Source: Bacteroidota bacterium (GTDB taxonomy: Bacteria; Bacteroidota; Bacteroidia; Chitinophagales; UBA2359). Taken from it: a stretch of 8,269 bases of DNA. This document shows, one piece after another, positions 1 through 6,349 of the stretch. The notes beneath the pieces are model-generated. The model saw only the letters and a list, made by a program, of their open reading frames with translations. It had not been told where the DNA came from and did not search any database. Position 1 is the first letter of the stretch; each line of letters opens with the position of its first letter. Made by a program: the position numbers and the translations under genes. Location of the stretch: the NCBI GenBank assembly GCA_020629895.1, contig JAHDCM010000148.1:1-8269 (forward strand), in the 5' to 3' direction.

Positions 1-26
1 TACGCATGAACAAAACGAGCTGAAAA

Positions 27-168
27 GGGTCGGGCTATCCACTAATATTCGGCACGCTATACATCGGTTCAGGCAGCGTGTCTAGTGGTCTTCCTTCACG
101 TCAGCCCCCTATACACGAGCCTTCACACGCTATACAGCGCACCTCATACCGCTTCTATCCCTTGCGCG
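27..168 (+). repeat. GC-rich intergenic element, copy A
   Basis: This stretch is about 56% GC by hand count, clearly richer than the AT-rich genes around it, and carries no credible ORF. It starts with GGGTCGGGCT (27-36) and ends with CCGCTTCTATCCCTTGCGCG (149-168). Nearly the same two end blocks, at a similar distance, bound a second element on the opposite strand at 4641-4786, so I treat them as one repeat family with conserved ends and a diverged middle. The 10-mer CACGCTATAC occurs twice inside (53-62 and 126-135). The two ends are not inverted repeats of each other, which argues against an ordinary element bounded by terminal inverted repeats. I recall similar elements between genes in other Bacteroidota but could not check this. 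Its function is unknown. Confidence 0.6.
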
Positions 169-235
169 TGTCCTCCCTTACTTGTCGTAGTCAAGACACC
201 TTTGGCATTTATATTTTACCTCCAAAAGCAAAGTT

Positions 236-1315
236 GTGAGCAAAAAATACGCTTTATTAATAGGCTTGTCTCTCCTAGTACTAGGCGGGCTGGCAAGTAC
301 TAATTATTTACTTGATTATCAGCATCATTTTAATGCACAGACCTTCATTCAGGAACCTACTCACTATTTGTTAAATGGAGCCAATGTGGCCAATTTAAAA
401 CACTATGATGAACGGTTAATGATGCGAGCGTTAATCACAAACAACGAAACCCCGTCAGAAGTACTCGCCTTTGGTTCAGAACGCTTACTTGCTATTAATC
501 AAGGCCGCTTCCCTTCTCAAACCTTCTTTAATTATAGTGTTCCGCATGCTACCTTACCTGATTATTTAGCCTTCATTCACCTACTAGACAAACACGAACA
601 ATTACCTAAAAAACTCATTTTAGGAATAGAACCTAATTTATTAAATGCGAATATACAACAAACTGATTGGCATAGTTTATCGACCGAATACCAAGCAATG
701 ATACAACAATTAGGGACTCCTGCTCTTTGTGAAGTTCCCCATAAAAAGCCCTTTTCTAACTACTTGTATTTATTTTCTCCTTATTATTTTTTAGCTAATA
801 TTCAACACCATCAAGAATCAAAATACTATGCGACCGATCAAACTTTTATTAAAGACCCTGTCAAATGTACAGATGGCAGCCTAGTATTAGGAGAAGAACA
901 ACGCGAAGTCAATCGCGCGAGACTAGAGAAAAAGCTACAAGCATTTATTAATGATCGTTTACCTGCATTAAAACAATCTACACAACCCAACCTTGCTTAT
1001 CGAAAATGCTTTAAAAAATTACTTACTTATCTGCGTGAAAAAGAAGTAGAAGTCACATTTTTCTTCCCTCCTTACCATCATAAAGTCTACCACCAAATCG
1101 CATCAAATAGCACTTTTAAGGCCATTCATGATACCGAACAATATTACAAGTCAGTGGCTATTGCAAATGGGATTGAGGTTATTGGTTCTTATAATCCTAC
1201 TAGCCTAAAATTGAAGCACCTAGATTTTTATGATAGTCAATACATTTTCAGAACAGCCGTTAACAAAATATTTAGAAATACAGAAGACCCTATTTATTCG
1301 TTTAAAACGAAGTAG
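236..1315 (+). CDS. Membrane-anchored SGNH/GDSL-hydrolase-like protein, function unknown
   Basis: This is a 359-residue protein starting at GTG. An in-frame stop lies at 188-190 and no ATG or TTG occurs between it and the GTG, so 236 is the only sensible start. Residues 5-22 form one hydrophobic segment, either an uncleaved anchor or a signal peptide, so the rest should be periplasmic. The pattern resembles SGNH-type proteins related to DltD or AlgX/AlgJ: AFGSER at 78-83 (expected nucleophile Ser81, where GSSR is more usual), FNYSVPHATLPDY at 98-110, a strand plus LGIEPNLLN at 129-137, DGS at 213-215, and FFFPPYHH at 275-282. The C-terminal block is LKHLDFYDSQY (326-336), where this fold usually has Asp-x-x-His; Tyr336 occupies the place of the His after Asp333. 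It may therefore use a different acid/base or be inactive. A TATATTTT box at 210-217 could be the -7 element, but no well-spaced -33 TTG accompanies it. The family call is a motif-based inference; the substrate is unknown. Confidence 0.72.
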   Translation: MSKKYALLIGLSLLVLGGLASTNYLLDYQHHFNAQTFIQEPTHYLLNGANVANLKHYDERLMMRALITNNETPSEVLAFGSERLLAINQGRFPSQTFFNYSVPHATLPDYLAFIHLLDKHEQLPKKLILGIEPNLLNANIQQTDWHSLSTEYQAMIQQLGTPALCEVPHKKPFSNYLYLFSPYYFLANIQHHQESKYYATDQTFIKDPVKCTDGSLVLGEEQREVNRARLEKKLQAFINDRLPALKQSTQPNLAYRKCFKKLLTYLREKEVEVTFFFPPYHHKVYHQIASNSTFKAIHDTEQYYKSVAIANGIEVIGSYNPTSLKLKHLDFYDSQYIFRTAVNKIFRNTEDPIYSFKTK

Positions 1316-1320
1316 TTTAT

Positions 1321-2457
1321 TTATTGATAACTAATACGATAAACGGCTCCTAATTGATCATCAGAAACCAAAAGTGATCCATCAGGCATATTTAATACAT
1401 CAACAGGACGGCCCCATACTTTTCCACCATCTAGCCACCCTTCGGCAAAGGTTTCGTAGGCAATCGCCTGCTGATTTTGATCAAGCTTAACCAATGTAAT
1501 CCGATACCCAATTTTATCACTTCTATTCCAAGAACCATGTTCTGCAATAAAAATTTGCTGACGATACATCTCTGGAAACATTTTTCCCGTATAAAATCGC
1601 ATTCCTAATGGAGCTACATGTGGCCCTAGTGCTTGTGCAGCTTGTATAAAATCAGCACAAGGACGTTTAGCACCAAATTCATCATCAGTAATATCGACTC
1701 CATGACAATAAGGATAACCAAAATGCATGTCTTTTTGAGGGGCATGATTTAGCTCACAAGGCGGCATATCATCTCCCATCCAGTCGCGACCATTATCAGT
1801 AAACCACATCTCTTTACTATTAGGATGCCAATCGAAGCCCACCGAATTACGCACACCATGTGCATACACTTCTAGCTCACTTCCATCAGGGTTCATCCGC
1901 ATAATAGAAGCATATTTCTCATTATCCAAACGTTCACAAATATTACAAGGGGCTCCAACGGGAATATATAATTTCCCATCGGGACCAAAGCGAATAAACT
2001 TCCATCCGTGATGCGCATCATCAGGAAAGTCATCACTAATGAGTGTCGGTTCAGGAATGGCATCTAACTTTTGCTCAATATTATCATACCGCCACACCTT
2101 ATCTACTTCAGCCACATACAAAGACCCATCTTTGAACGCCACTCCATTGGGCATATAAAGGTCTTCTACGATCGTAATTAAGGTATCACCGATATAATCT
2201 CCATTTTTATCAGGAATGGCATATACGCTTCCTTCTTTCCGCGTACTAACGAAGATAGTACCATTATCGCCTCTACACAATGAGCGGGCATTCTTTACTC
2301 CTTCCATAAAAAAGTCGATATGGAACCCTTCAGGCATTTTTATACTTTCAAAGCGCGGATTTTTGGGAGGAATAAGTGGTGGAGGCGAAACACTACAAGC
2401 AAAGGTTATTGTTACTAGTATAAAGGTAACTACGGCAAGTGGGATATATTTTTTCAT
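1321..2457 (-). CDS. Glucose/sorbosone dehydrogenase-family (PQQ-GDH-like) lipoprotein
   Basis: This is a 378-residue exported beta-propeller protein of the glucose/sorbosone dehydrogenase family (COG2133), whose characterised members oxidise aldoses with pyrroloquinoline quinone. The N-terminus has a Lys-Lys signal peptide and a plausible lipidated Cys21 in TFAC; the -3 position is Thr, so the lipobox is imperfect. Family motifs appear in order: PNGVAFKDGSLYVAE (103-117), HHGWKFIRFGPDGKLYIPVG (149-168, with His149/His150 aligning with the catalytic His region of soluble glucose dehydrogenase), GVRN (201-204), FTDNGRDWMGDD (219-230), EHGSWNRS (306-313), and GRPVDVLNMPDGSLLVSDD (349-367). Cysteines at 61, 171, 174, 234, 251 and 267 could form disulfides outside the cytoplasm. 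There is no fused cytochrome c domain. The gene converges on gene 1, with 5 bases between the stops, and diverges from the transpeptidase gene. Substrate and cofactor cannot be read from the sequence, and no PQQ-synthesis gene is in the window. Confidence 0.88.
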   Translation of the reverse strand: MKKYIPLAVVTFILVTITFACSVSPPPLIPPKNPRFESIKMPEGFHIDFFMEGVKNARSLCRGDNGTIFVSTRKEGSVYAIPDKNGDYIGDTLITIVEDLYMPNGVAFKDGSLYVAEVDKVWRYDNIEQKLDAIPEPTLISDDFPDDAHHGWKFIRFGPDGKLYIPVGAPCNICERLDNEKYASIMRMNPDGSELEVYAHGVRNSVGFDWHPNSKEMWFTDNGRDWMGDDMPPCELNHAPQKDMHFGYPYCHGVDITDDEFGAKRPCADFIQAAQALGPHVAPLGMRFYTGKMFPEMYRQQIFIAEHGSWNRSDKIGYRITLVKLDQNQQAIAYETFAEGWLDGGKVWGRPVDVLNMPDGSLLVSDDQLGAVYRISYQ

Positions 2458-2488
2458 AGTTGGAGTTTTGAAGAGGTAAAGAATTAAA

Positions 2489-2510
2489 TTGAAAAGTGCT
2501 ATCTTTTCAA
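2489..2510. promoter_or_regulatory. Inverted repeat in divergent promoter region
   Basis: A perfect 8-bp inverted repeat, TTGAAAAG and CTTTTCAA, is separated by TGCTAT. It lies in the 92-base spacer between the divergent dehydrogenase-like and transpeptidase genes. The shape and location would suit an operator read by a dimeric regulator acting on both genes. The box TATCTTTT (2500-2507) overlaps the right arm and resembles a Bacteroidota -7 element for the + strand, but I found no correctly spaced TTG. An AT-rich repeat of this length can arise by chance, so this stays tentative. Confidence 0.35.
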
Positions 2511-2549
2511 ATAAAATACGATATTCTACGCAAACACTTAGGTTCTATT

Positions 2550-4295
2550 ATGAAAAAAAACACAATACTTCTTTTTTTGTTGTTCATTTGTTGGGGAGCT
2601 TGCCGCGATGCTCCCACTTTTAACAAGGCAAATAAAAATGCTTCCCTAACTGGTACTATCGCCTCTAAAGCAATGGTTGTTTCTGCCCATCCGCGTGCCT
2701 CGGAAGTAGGTGTAAAGATTATGCAAGAAGGAGGCAATGCCATTGATGCGGCTGTTGCTACGATGTTTGCATTAGCGGTTAATTATCCGAGGGCAGGTAA
2801 TATTGGGGGGGGCGGCTTTATGGTGTACCGAACAGGGGAAGGTGCCGTTACTACACTTGATTTCCGCGAAAAAGCACCTGCAAAAGCCCATCGCGATTTG
2901 TACTTGGATAGTGCTAAAAATGTCATTCCTCGTTTGAGCATTGACGGTCACTTGGCAGTTGGCATTCCTGGTACCGTAGATGGCTTAGTGCGTATGCATG
3001 AGCGATATGGCTCTATGCCTTTCGCAGATTTGGTCGCACCTGCTATTAAAATGGCTGAAGCTTCTGCTTTTATTTCAGAAGAGGAACTAAATCACTACAA
3101 TAAATACCAAGATGATTTTGTCAAATTTAGTACCCGCACTCCTCCCCTCTACAAAAAAGGAGGCTGGTCGGCAAGTGATTCTATTCGTCAAACCGATCTA
3201 GCTCAAACCCTTCGATATATTGCAGAACGCGGGCGTGCAGGTTTTTATGAAGGTTCCGTAGCCGATAGCATCGTTGCAGAAATGGAGCGCGGCAATGGCA
3301 TTATTAGTCATCAAGACCTTAAAGATTATCAGGCTATTTGGCGCGAACCCATTCGAGGACAAGTACGCAATTTCACCATTTACTCTATGGGTCCTCCATC
3401 TAGTGGGGGTATTGCTCTATTGCAGTTATTAGAAATGTTAGAACCCTACCCTATTGACAAATGGGGCGGGTATCACGATTATAAAACCGTACATCACATT
3501 ATTGAAGCAGAACGTCGGGTATATGCCGACCGAGCTACTCATTTAGGTGATCCCGATTTTTATGATGTCCCAATTGCAGGGCTTTTGGATAGTGTCTATT
3601 TACGCAATCGCATGAAAGATTTTGACGATTCGCAGGCAAGTCGCACGAAATATATCAAAGCAGGGAATCCTAAAGGGGCAAATGCAGTTAGTAATAATAG
3701 CATGTCGAAAGAAAGTGAAGAAACAACTCATTTATCCATTGTTGATCCTCAAGGAAATGCCGTTTCTATCACCACTACCCTCAATGGTAACTATGGTTCG
3801 AAAGTGTTTGTAGGCGGATGCGGCTTTCTACTCAATAACGAAATGGATGATTTTAGTGCGAAACCCGGAGTACCGAATATGTTTGGTTTGGTGGGTAATG
3901 AAGCCAATGCGATCCAAGCGGGCAAACGTATGTTGAGTTCTATGACACCTACTATCATCGAAAAAGATGGCTTGTTATTTATGGTGATTGGTACTCCTGG
4001 CGGCTCTACCATTATTACTTCCGTTCTTCAGTCATTTATTAATGTTACGGCTTATGATATGTCAATGCAGGAAGCAGTTAATGCCAAGCGTTTTCATCAT
4101 CAGTGGAAGCCTGATACCGTGTATATGGAACAAGGGGCATTCGACAAACATGCCAAAGAAAAACTAATTCAAATGGGGCATCACCTAGTAGAACGAGAGC
4201 CAATTGGACGAGTAGATGCAATTTTAGTGCGTGAAAATGGTGATTTAGAAGGGGGTGCCGATATTAGAGGAGATGATGCGGCATTGGGGTTCTAG
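2550..4295 (+). CDS. ggt: Gamma-glutamyltranspeptidase, exported precursor
   Basis: The product cleaves gamma-glutamyl bonds, as in glutathione, and hydrolyses or transfers the glutamyl group outside the cytoplasm. The ATG at 2550 is preferred because it begins MKKNTILLFLLFICWGAC, a signal peptide with a possible lipidated Cys18. An in-frame start 54 bases upstream would add 18 residues in front of this signal. The 581-residue length matches the E. coli enzyme (580). The proenzyme cleaves itself before the first Thr of TTHLSIVD, here Thr392, leaving a beta chain of about 190 residues. Conserved blocks include GGNAIDAAVAT (61-71), GNIGGGGFMV (83-92), DFREKAPAKA (104-113, Arg106 equivalent to E. 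coli Arg114 in substrate binding), GPPSSGGIALLQLLE (281-295), LLNNEMDDFSAKPGVPN (427-443), LSSMTPT (462-468), GTPGGSTII (481-489) and RFHHQW (514-519). The PNMFGLVG stretch after the MDDF block corresponds to the E. coli lid loop. Nothing essential appears lost, so it is probably active. Confidence 0.97.
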   Translation: MKKNTILLFLLFICWGACRDAPTFNKANKNASLTGTIASKAMVVSAHPRASEVGVKIMQEGGNAIDAAVATMFALAVNYPRAGNIGGGGFMVYRTGEGAVTTLDFREKAPAKAHRDLYLDSAKNVIPRLSIDGHLAVGIPGTVDGLVRMHERYGSMPFADLVAPAIKMAEASAFISEEELNHYNKYQDDFVKFSTRTPPLYKKGGWSASDSIRQTDLAQTLRYIAERGRAGFYEGSVADSIVAEMERGNGIISHQDLKDYQAIWREPIRGQVRNFTIYSMGPPSSGGIALLQLLEMLEPYPIDKWGGYHDYKTVHHIIEAERRVYADRATHLGDPDFYDVPIAGLLDSVYLRNRMKDFDDSQASRTKYIKAGNPKGANAVSNNSMSKESEETTHLSIVDPQGNAVSITTTLNGNYGSKVFVGGCGFLLNNEMDDFSAKPGVPNMFGLVGNEANAIQAGKRMLSSMTPTIIEKDGLLFMVIGTPGGSTIITSVLQSFINVTAYDMSMQEAVNAKRFHHQWKPDTVYMEQGAFDKHAKEKLIQMGHHLVEREPIGRVDAILVRENGDLEGGADIRGDDAALGF

Positions 4296-4361
4296 GAAAG
4301 TACAGAAGACACTTAGAGGCTGTCTTGAAAAATACGATTAATTAACCATTATTATTTTCTT

Positions 4362-4499
4362 ATGTCACGACTTATTTATATCCTGATCGGAATTATCTTA
4401 TTAGTAGTTGCGTGGAAGGTTTTGAAGGGCTTATTTTATATTGGTTTGTTGTTGTTTGGCGGGTATTTGGTGTACACGTTTTTTTTGGCAAGAGAGTAA
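4362..4499 (+). CDS. Small 45-residue predicted membrane protein
   Basis: An ATG ORF of 45 codons reads MSRLIYILIGIILLVVAWKV and continues to a TAA at 4497-4499. It starts 66 bases after the transpeptidase stop on the same strand, so it may share that transcript. The peptide is almost entirely hydrophobic: one segment at about 4-19, a short WKVLKG linker (18-23), and a second at about 24-42, ending in ARE. This suggests a two-helix hairpin or one long bent helix in the inner membrane, with the Lys residues of the linker at the surface. There is no Shine-Dalgarno motif, which is normal for the other genes here. I do not recognise a family. The strongly membrane-like composition argues for a real gene, but a short T-rich ORF can mimic this. 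Confidence 0.55.
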   Translation: MSRLIYILIGIILLVVAWKVLKGLFYIGLLLFGGYLVYTFFLARE

Positions 4500-4517
4500 A
4501 AAATATTAGGTAAAACA

Positions 4518-4533
4518 CCAGCGATGACGCTGG
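4518..4533. repeat. Short GC-rich hairpin
   Basis: CCAGCG and CGCTGG form a perfect 6-bp stem around ATGA. It lies 18 bases after the stop of the small membrane ORF, where a terminator would be expected, but no T-run follows. It could act as a transcript-end structure or be part of the repeat-rich spacer. Confidence 0.4.
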
Positions 4534-4573
4534 CGGCAACTTCGTCGGACGTTTAATCGTAAATCGTTCGGTT

Positions 4574-4595
4574 GGGCGACCACAAGGGATCGCCC
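4574..4595. repeat. GC-rich imperfect palindrome (GGGCGA...TCGCCC)
   Basis: The arms GGGCGA (4574-4579) and TCGCCC (4590-4595) pair perfectly, and CC/GG pairs can extend the stem past a bulge. CTACA follows at once. No T-run follows on either strand, so this is not a standard terminator. Its GC richness against an AT-rich background and its place between other palindromes suggest a small dispersed intergenic repeat. I have an unverified memory of near-identical sequences in other environmental bacteria. Confidence 0.45.
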
Positions 4596-4599
4596 CTAC

Positions 4600-4635
4600 A
4601 ATCATTCATTCAGTCAACCACTCATTCACTCATTG
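4600..4635. repeat. CATT/CACT simple-sequence tract
   Basis: This short low-complexity stretch is built from imperfect repeats of CATT and CACT, for example ATCATTCATTCAG and ACTCATTCACTCATT. It links the palindrome at 4574-4595 to the GC-rich element at 4641-4786. It contains no ORF and no promoter-like sequence. Confidence 0.45.
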
Positions 4636-4640
4636 TTTAC

Positions 4641-4786
4641 CGCGTGAGGGATAGAGGCGGAATGGGGTGTCAGGAGCATACCTGTGAGCTAGGGAGTGCC
4701 GCAGGCTGAGCGGAATGAGCGAAGACAAGGCACGACCATAGCGAACGGTGTGCGAGTAGCCACATTATGAGCCGAAAGCCCGACCT
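4641..4786 (-). repeat. GC-rich intergenic element, copy B (inverted relative to copy A)
   Basis: Read on the minus strand, this element begins AGGTCGGGCT and ends CCGCCTCTATCCCTCACGCG, matching the two ends of copy A at 27-168. It is 146 bases long against 142 and about 60% GC by hand count. The interiors are largely diverged. On the plus strand a GTGCC/GGCAC pair lies inside, along with two similar GAGCG/GAGCGAAG words. The phrase TAGGGATTGAAGG follows directly at 4791-4803, between this element and the large palindrome. There is no usable ORF. It may be a non-autonomous dispersed element, a structured RNA or a degenerate element; the sequence alone does not decide. Confidence 0.62.
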
Positions 4787-4804
4787 GAAGTAGGGATTGA
4801 AGGG

Positions 4805-4856
4805 CTGGAGGATTCGGTAGAGACGCAAGATTTTGCGTCTCTACCGAATCCTCCAG
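4805..4856. repeat. Perfect 24-bp inverted repeat with 4-base loop
   Basis: Arms at 4805-4828 and 4833-4856 are exact reverse complements around the loop GATT. The inner part reads GTAGAGACGCAA, and its complement closes the hairpin. It sits 43 bases beyond the stop of the leftward O-antigen-ligase-like gene, so it would be transcribed into that mRNA's 3' end and fold tightly. No T-run follows the stem on the minus strand, so it is better seen as a REP- or MITE-like palindrome that might also halt or protect transcripts. The GAGACGCAA/TTGCGTCTC core resembles dispersed palindromes I recall from other environmental bacteria, which I could not verify here. Confidence 0.8.
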
Positions 4857-4899
4857 TTCTAAAAGACCTACGAAAGGACACGCCCAACAAATATAATAG

Positions 4900-6345
4900 C
4901 TACATCTTTTGCTTTACTAATTCATTTTTTATTTGTAGTTCCATATTAACTAAAAGAGCCAAACACATAAAAAAGAACACACCAATTTTATCCACTTCTA
5001 TCAGATCGCTCACCAAAATATTGAGTACTATAGAAAAGAGAGCCAATAAAATAGCCATTATATAATACTTGTGAGTAGGCTTGGTAGCCAGTTGGTACAA
5101 CCATTCGCCGCGTACAAAAGCCACCACACAAAGCCCAACAAACAGTAGTAATCCGATAATGCCTTGTTCTACTAATACCATCAAAAAGTAATTGTGAACC
5201 CCTGAACGTTCTGGGTTATCACTTACATAAGTTTCGAAACTTGATACTGCATAGGATTGGTAAAAATTATAAAAATTACCTGGCCCAAATCCCACCAAAG
5301 GACGATCGGCACTCATGCGGAAAGCAGCAATCCAACGATACACGCGCTCCATAAAAGAAACATCTTTTCCTTCGAAAGTAGCCGATAGGTGATCGTCAAA
5401 ATTTTCGTGATAAATAGTTGTCGCAAAATCGGGAGCTAATTCGAGGAAGCGATTATCTATGCTGTAATAAAAAATGGCCCCAAATATTACCACTAAAGCA
5501 AGGGGAGCTAAATATCGTACCAACTGTTTTTTAAAGACCCAATACATGATAGGCAACATCATAATGGAAAGGTAGGCTGCACGCGTGTAAGCAAGCAGGA
5601 TCGCTAATGAAAAAAGCACAATCATTCCATAAATGAGTAAGCGTTCTAAAGAACCTTTTTTGTACCAACTGCGCGCCAAAAATAGAAAGGGAAAAAACAC
5701 TGCTAAAGCTACCGCGTAATTAACATGGTTTCGGAAAAAAGGCCCCATGACAATATTGGCTTCTTGAAATCCAAAATTATGGCTGGCATGTCGCGCAATT
5801 GTCCAGCAAATAACAAAGCAGAGAGGTAGGCTAAAACACCAAAAAACGGAGCGAAAATCTTTTTCTTTCTTAATGAATAGGGCAGTCATAAAAAAACAAG
5901 TCGCTACAAACCAGCTTTTGGCAAGTAGAAACTTGAAGGATACCAAGAAAATTTGCGAGTAACAGGCTGTAATCGCAATCCATATCAGGTGTAGAAAGAG
6001 AAAAAGCGTAATTGGATGGTTGAAAAAGGCTTTACTGAGTTTTTTAGGATGCGCGATATAATACGCGATGCAAATAAACATCAATAAAACCATCAGTGGC
6101 TCAGTGGGCAAACTGGTTGCCAAAGAGCTACCTACTTCTACTTCTATGGAGATGGGCAGTACCAAAAAAAGAAGTAAGTAGGTTTTACGTAACTCTAGGA
6201 CGATAAAAGCCGCTATCAACGCCAAGAAAGGAAGGGCTATTAAGTACTCTTGTTCGAAGTAAAAGGCTCCAAATAAGGTGAGTAACGTAAATAAGGCATA
6301 GCCTCCAAATAGCCAAATGGGTGGTATGGATAATTTTTTCAACAC
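4900..6345 (-). CDS. O-antigen ligase / polysaccharide polymerase-like membrane protein
   Basis: This 481-residue inner-membrane protein has roughly 11-12 hydrophobic segments, a layout shared by WaaL ligases and Wzy polymerases (Wzy_C domain). Such proteins join lipid-linked glycan units, or attach finished chains to an acceptor, on the periplasmic face. Family features in the C-terminal half include LAYTRAAYLS (251-260), a long loop at about 294-385 with ERVYRWIAAF (333-342), RPLVGFGPGNFYNFY (348-362) and SGVHNYFLMVLVEQGIIGLLLF (381-402), with His384 at the position conserved in ligases. The start is GTG, 4 bases after the stop of the upstream Wzz-like gene. A GAGGAA word 7 bases before the GTG could serve as a ribosome site, though it also encodes that gene's C-terminal Glu residues. 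Translation of the two genes is probably coupled. Ligase and polymerase cannot be told apart from sequence, and no glycosyltransferases lie in the window. Confidence 0.88.
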   Translation of the reverse strand: MLKKLSIPPIWLFGGYALFTLLTLFGAFYFEQEYLIALPFLALIAAFIVLELRKTYLLLFLVLPISIEVEVGSSLATSLPTEPLMVLLMFICIAYYIAHPKKLSKAFFNHPITLFLFLHLIWIAITACYSQIFLVSFKFLLAKSWFVATCFFMTALFIKKEKDFRSVFWCFSLPLCFVICWTIARHASHNFGFQEANIVMGPFFRNHVNYAVALAVFFPFLFLARSWYKKGSLERLLIYGMIVLFSLAILLAYTRAAYLSIMMLPIMYWVFKKQLVRYLAPLALVVIFGAIFYYSIDNRFLELAPDFATTIYHENFDDHLSATFEGKDVSFMERVYRWIAAFRMSADRPLVGFGPGNFYNFYQSYAVSSFETYVSDNPERSGVHNYFLMVLVEQGIIGLLLFVGLCVVAFVRGEWLYQLATKPTHKYYIMAILLALFSIVLNILVSDLIEVDKIGVFFFMCLALLVNMELQIKNELVKQKM

Positions 6346-6349
6346 GCGT

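Noticed and set aside
85..303. A 72-codon plus-strand ORF across the GC-rich element and the start of gene 1
   Set aside because: It lies mostly in the repeat element, overlaps the well-supported GTG-started gene in another frame, and shows no domain or signal-like pattern.
2496..2549. 18-residue upstream extension of the transpeptidase
   Set aside because: It would bury the MKKNTILLFLLF signal peptide inside the chain, and its start lies in the inverted repeat of the control region. The ATG at 2550 gives a normal exported precursor.
4306..4326. AAGACA/TGTCTT stem as a terminator for the transpeptidase gene
   Set aside because: The stem is only 6 bp and AT-rich, with a 9-base loop, and it is followed by A-rich rather than T-rich sequence.
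4316..4333. GAGGCTGTCTTGAAAAAT, resembling insertion-sequence terminal repeats that start GAGGCTGTCT
   Set aside because: No transposase, no matching opposite end and no target-site duplication were seen, so a chance match is likely.
4393..4605. Minus-strand ORF of 70 codons in the spacer after the transpeptidase gene
   Set aside because: It runs across hairpins and a low-complexity tract, is antisense to the small membrane ORF, and has a repeat-derived composition.
4600..4635. CATT/CACT tract as a CRISPR-like or iteron array
   Set aside because: The units are 4-5 bases with no unique spacers and no regular long period, so it is simple-sequence DNA.
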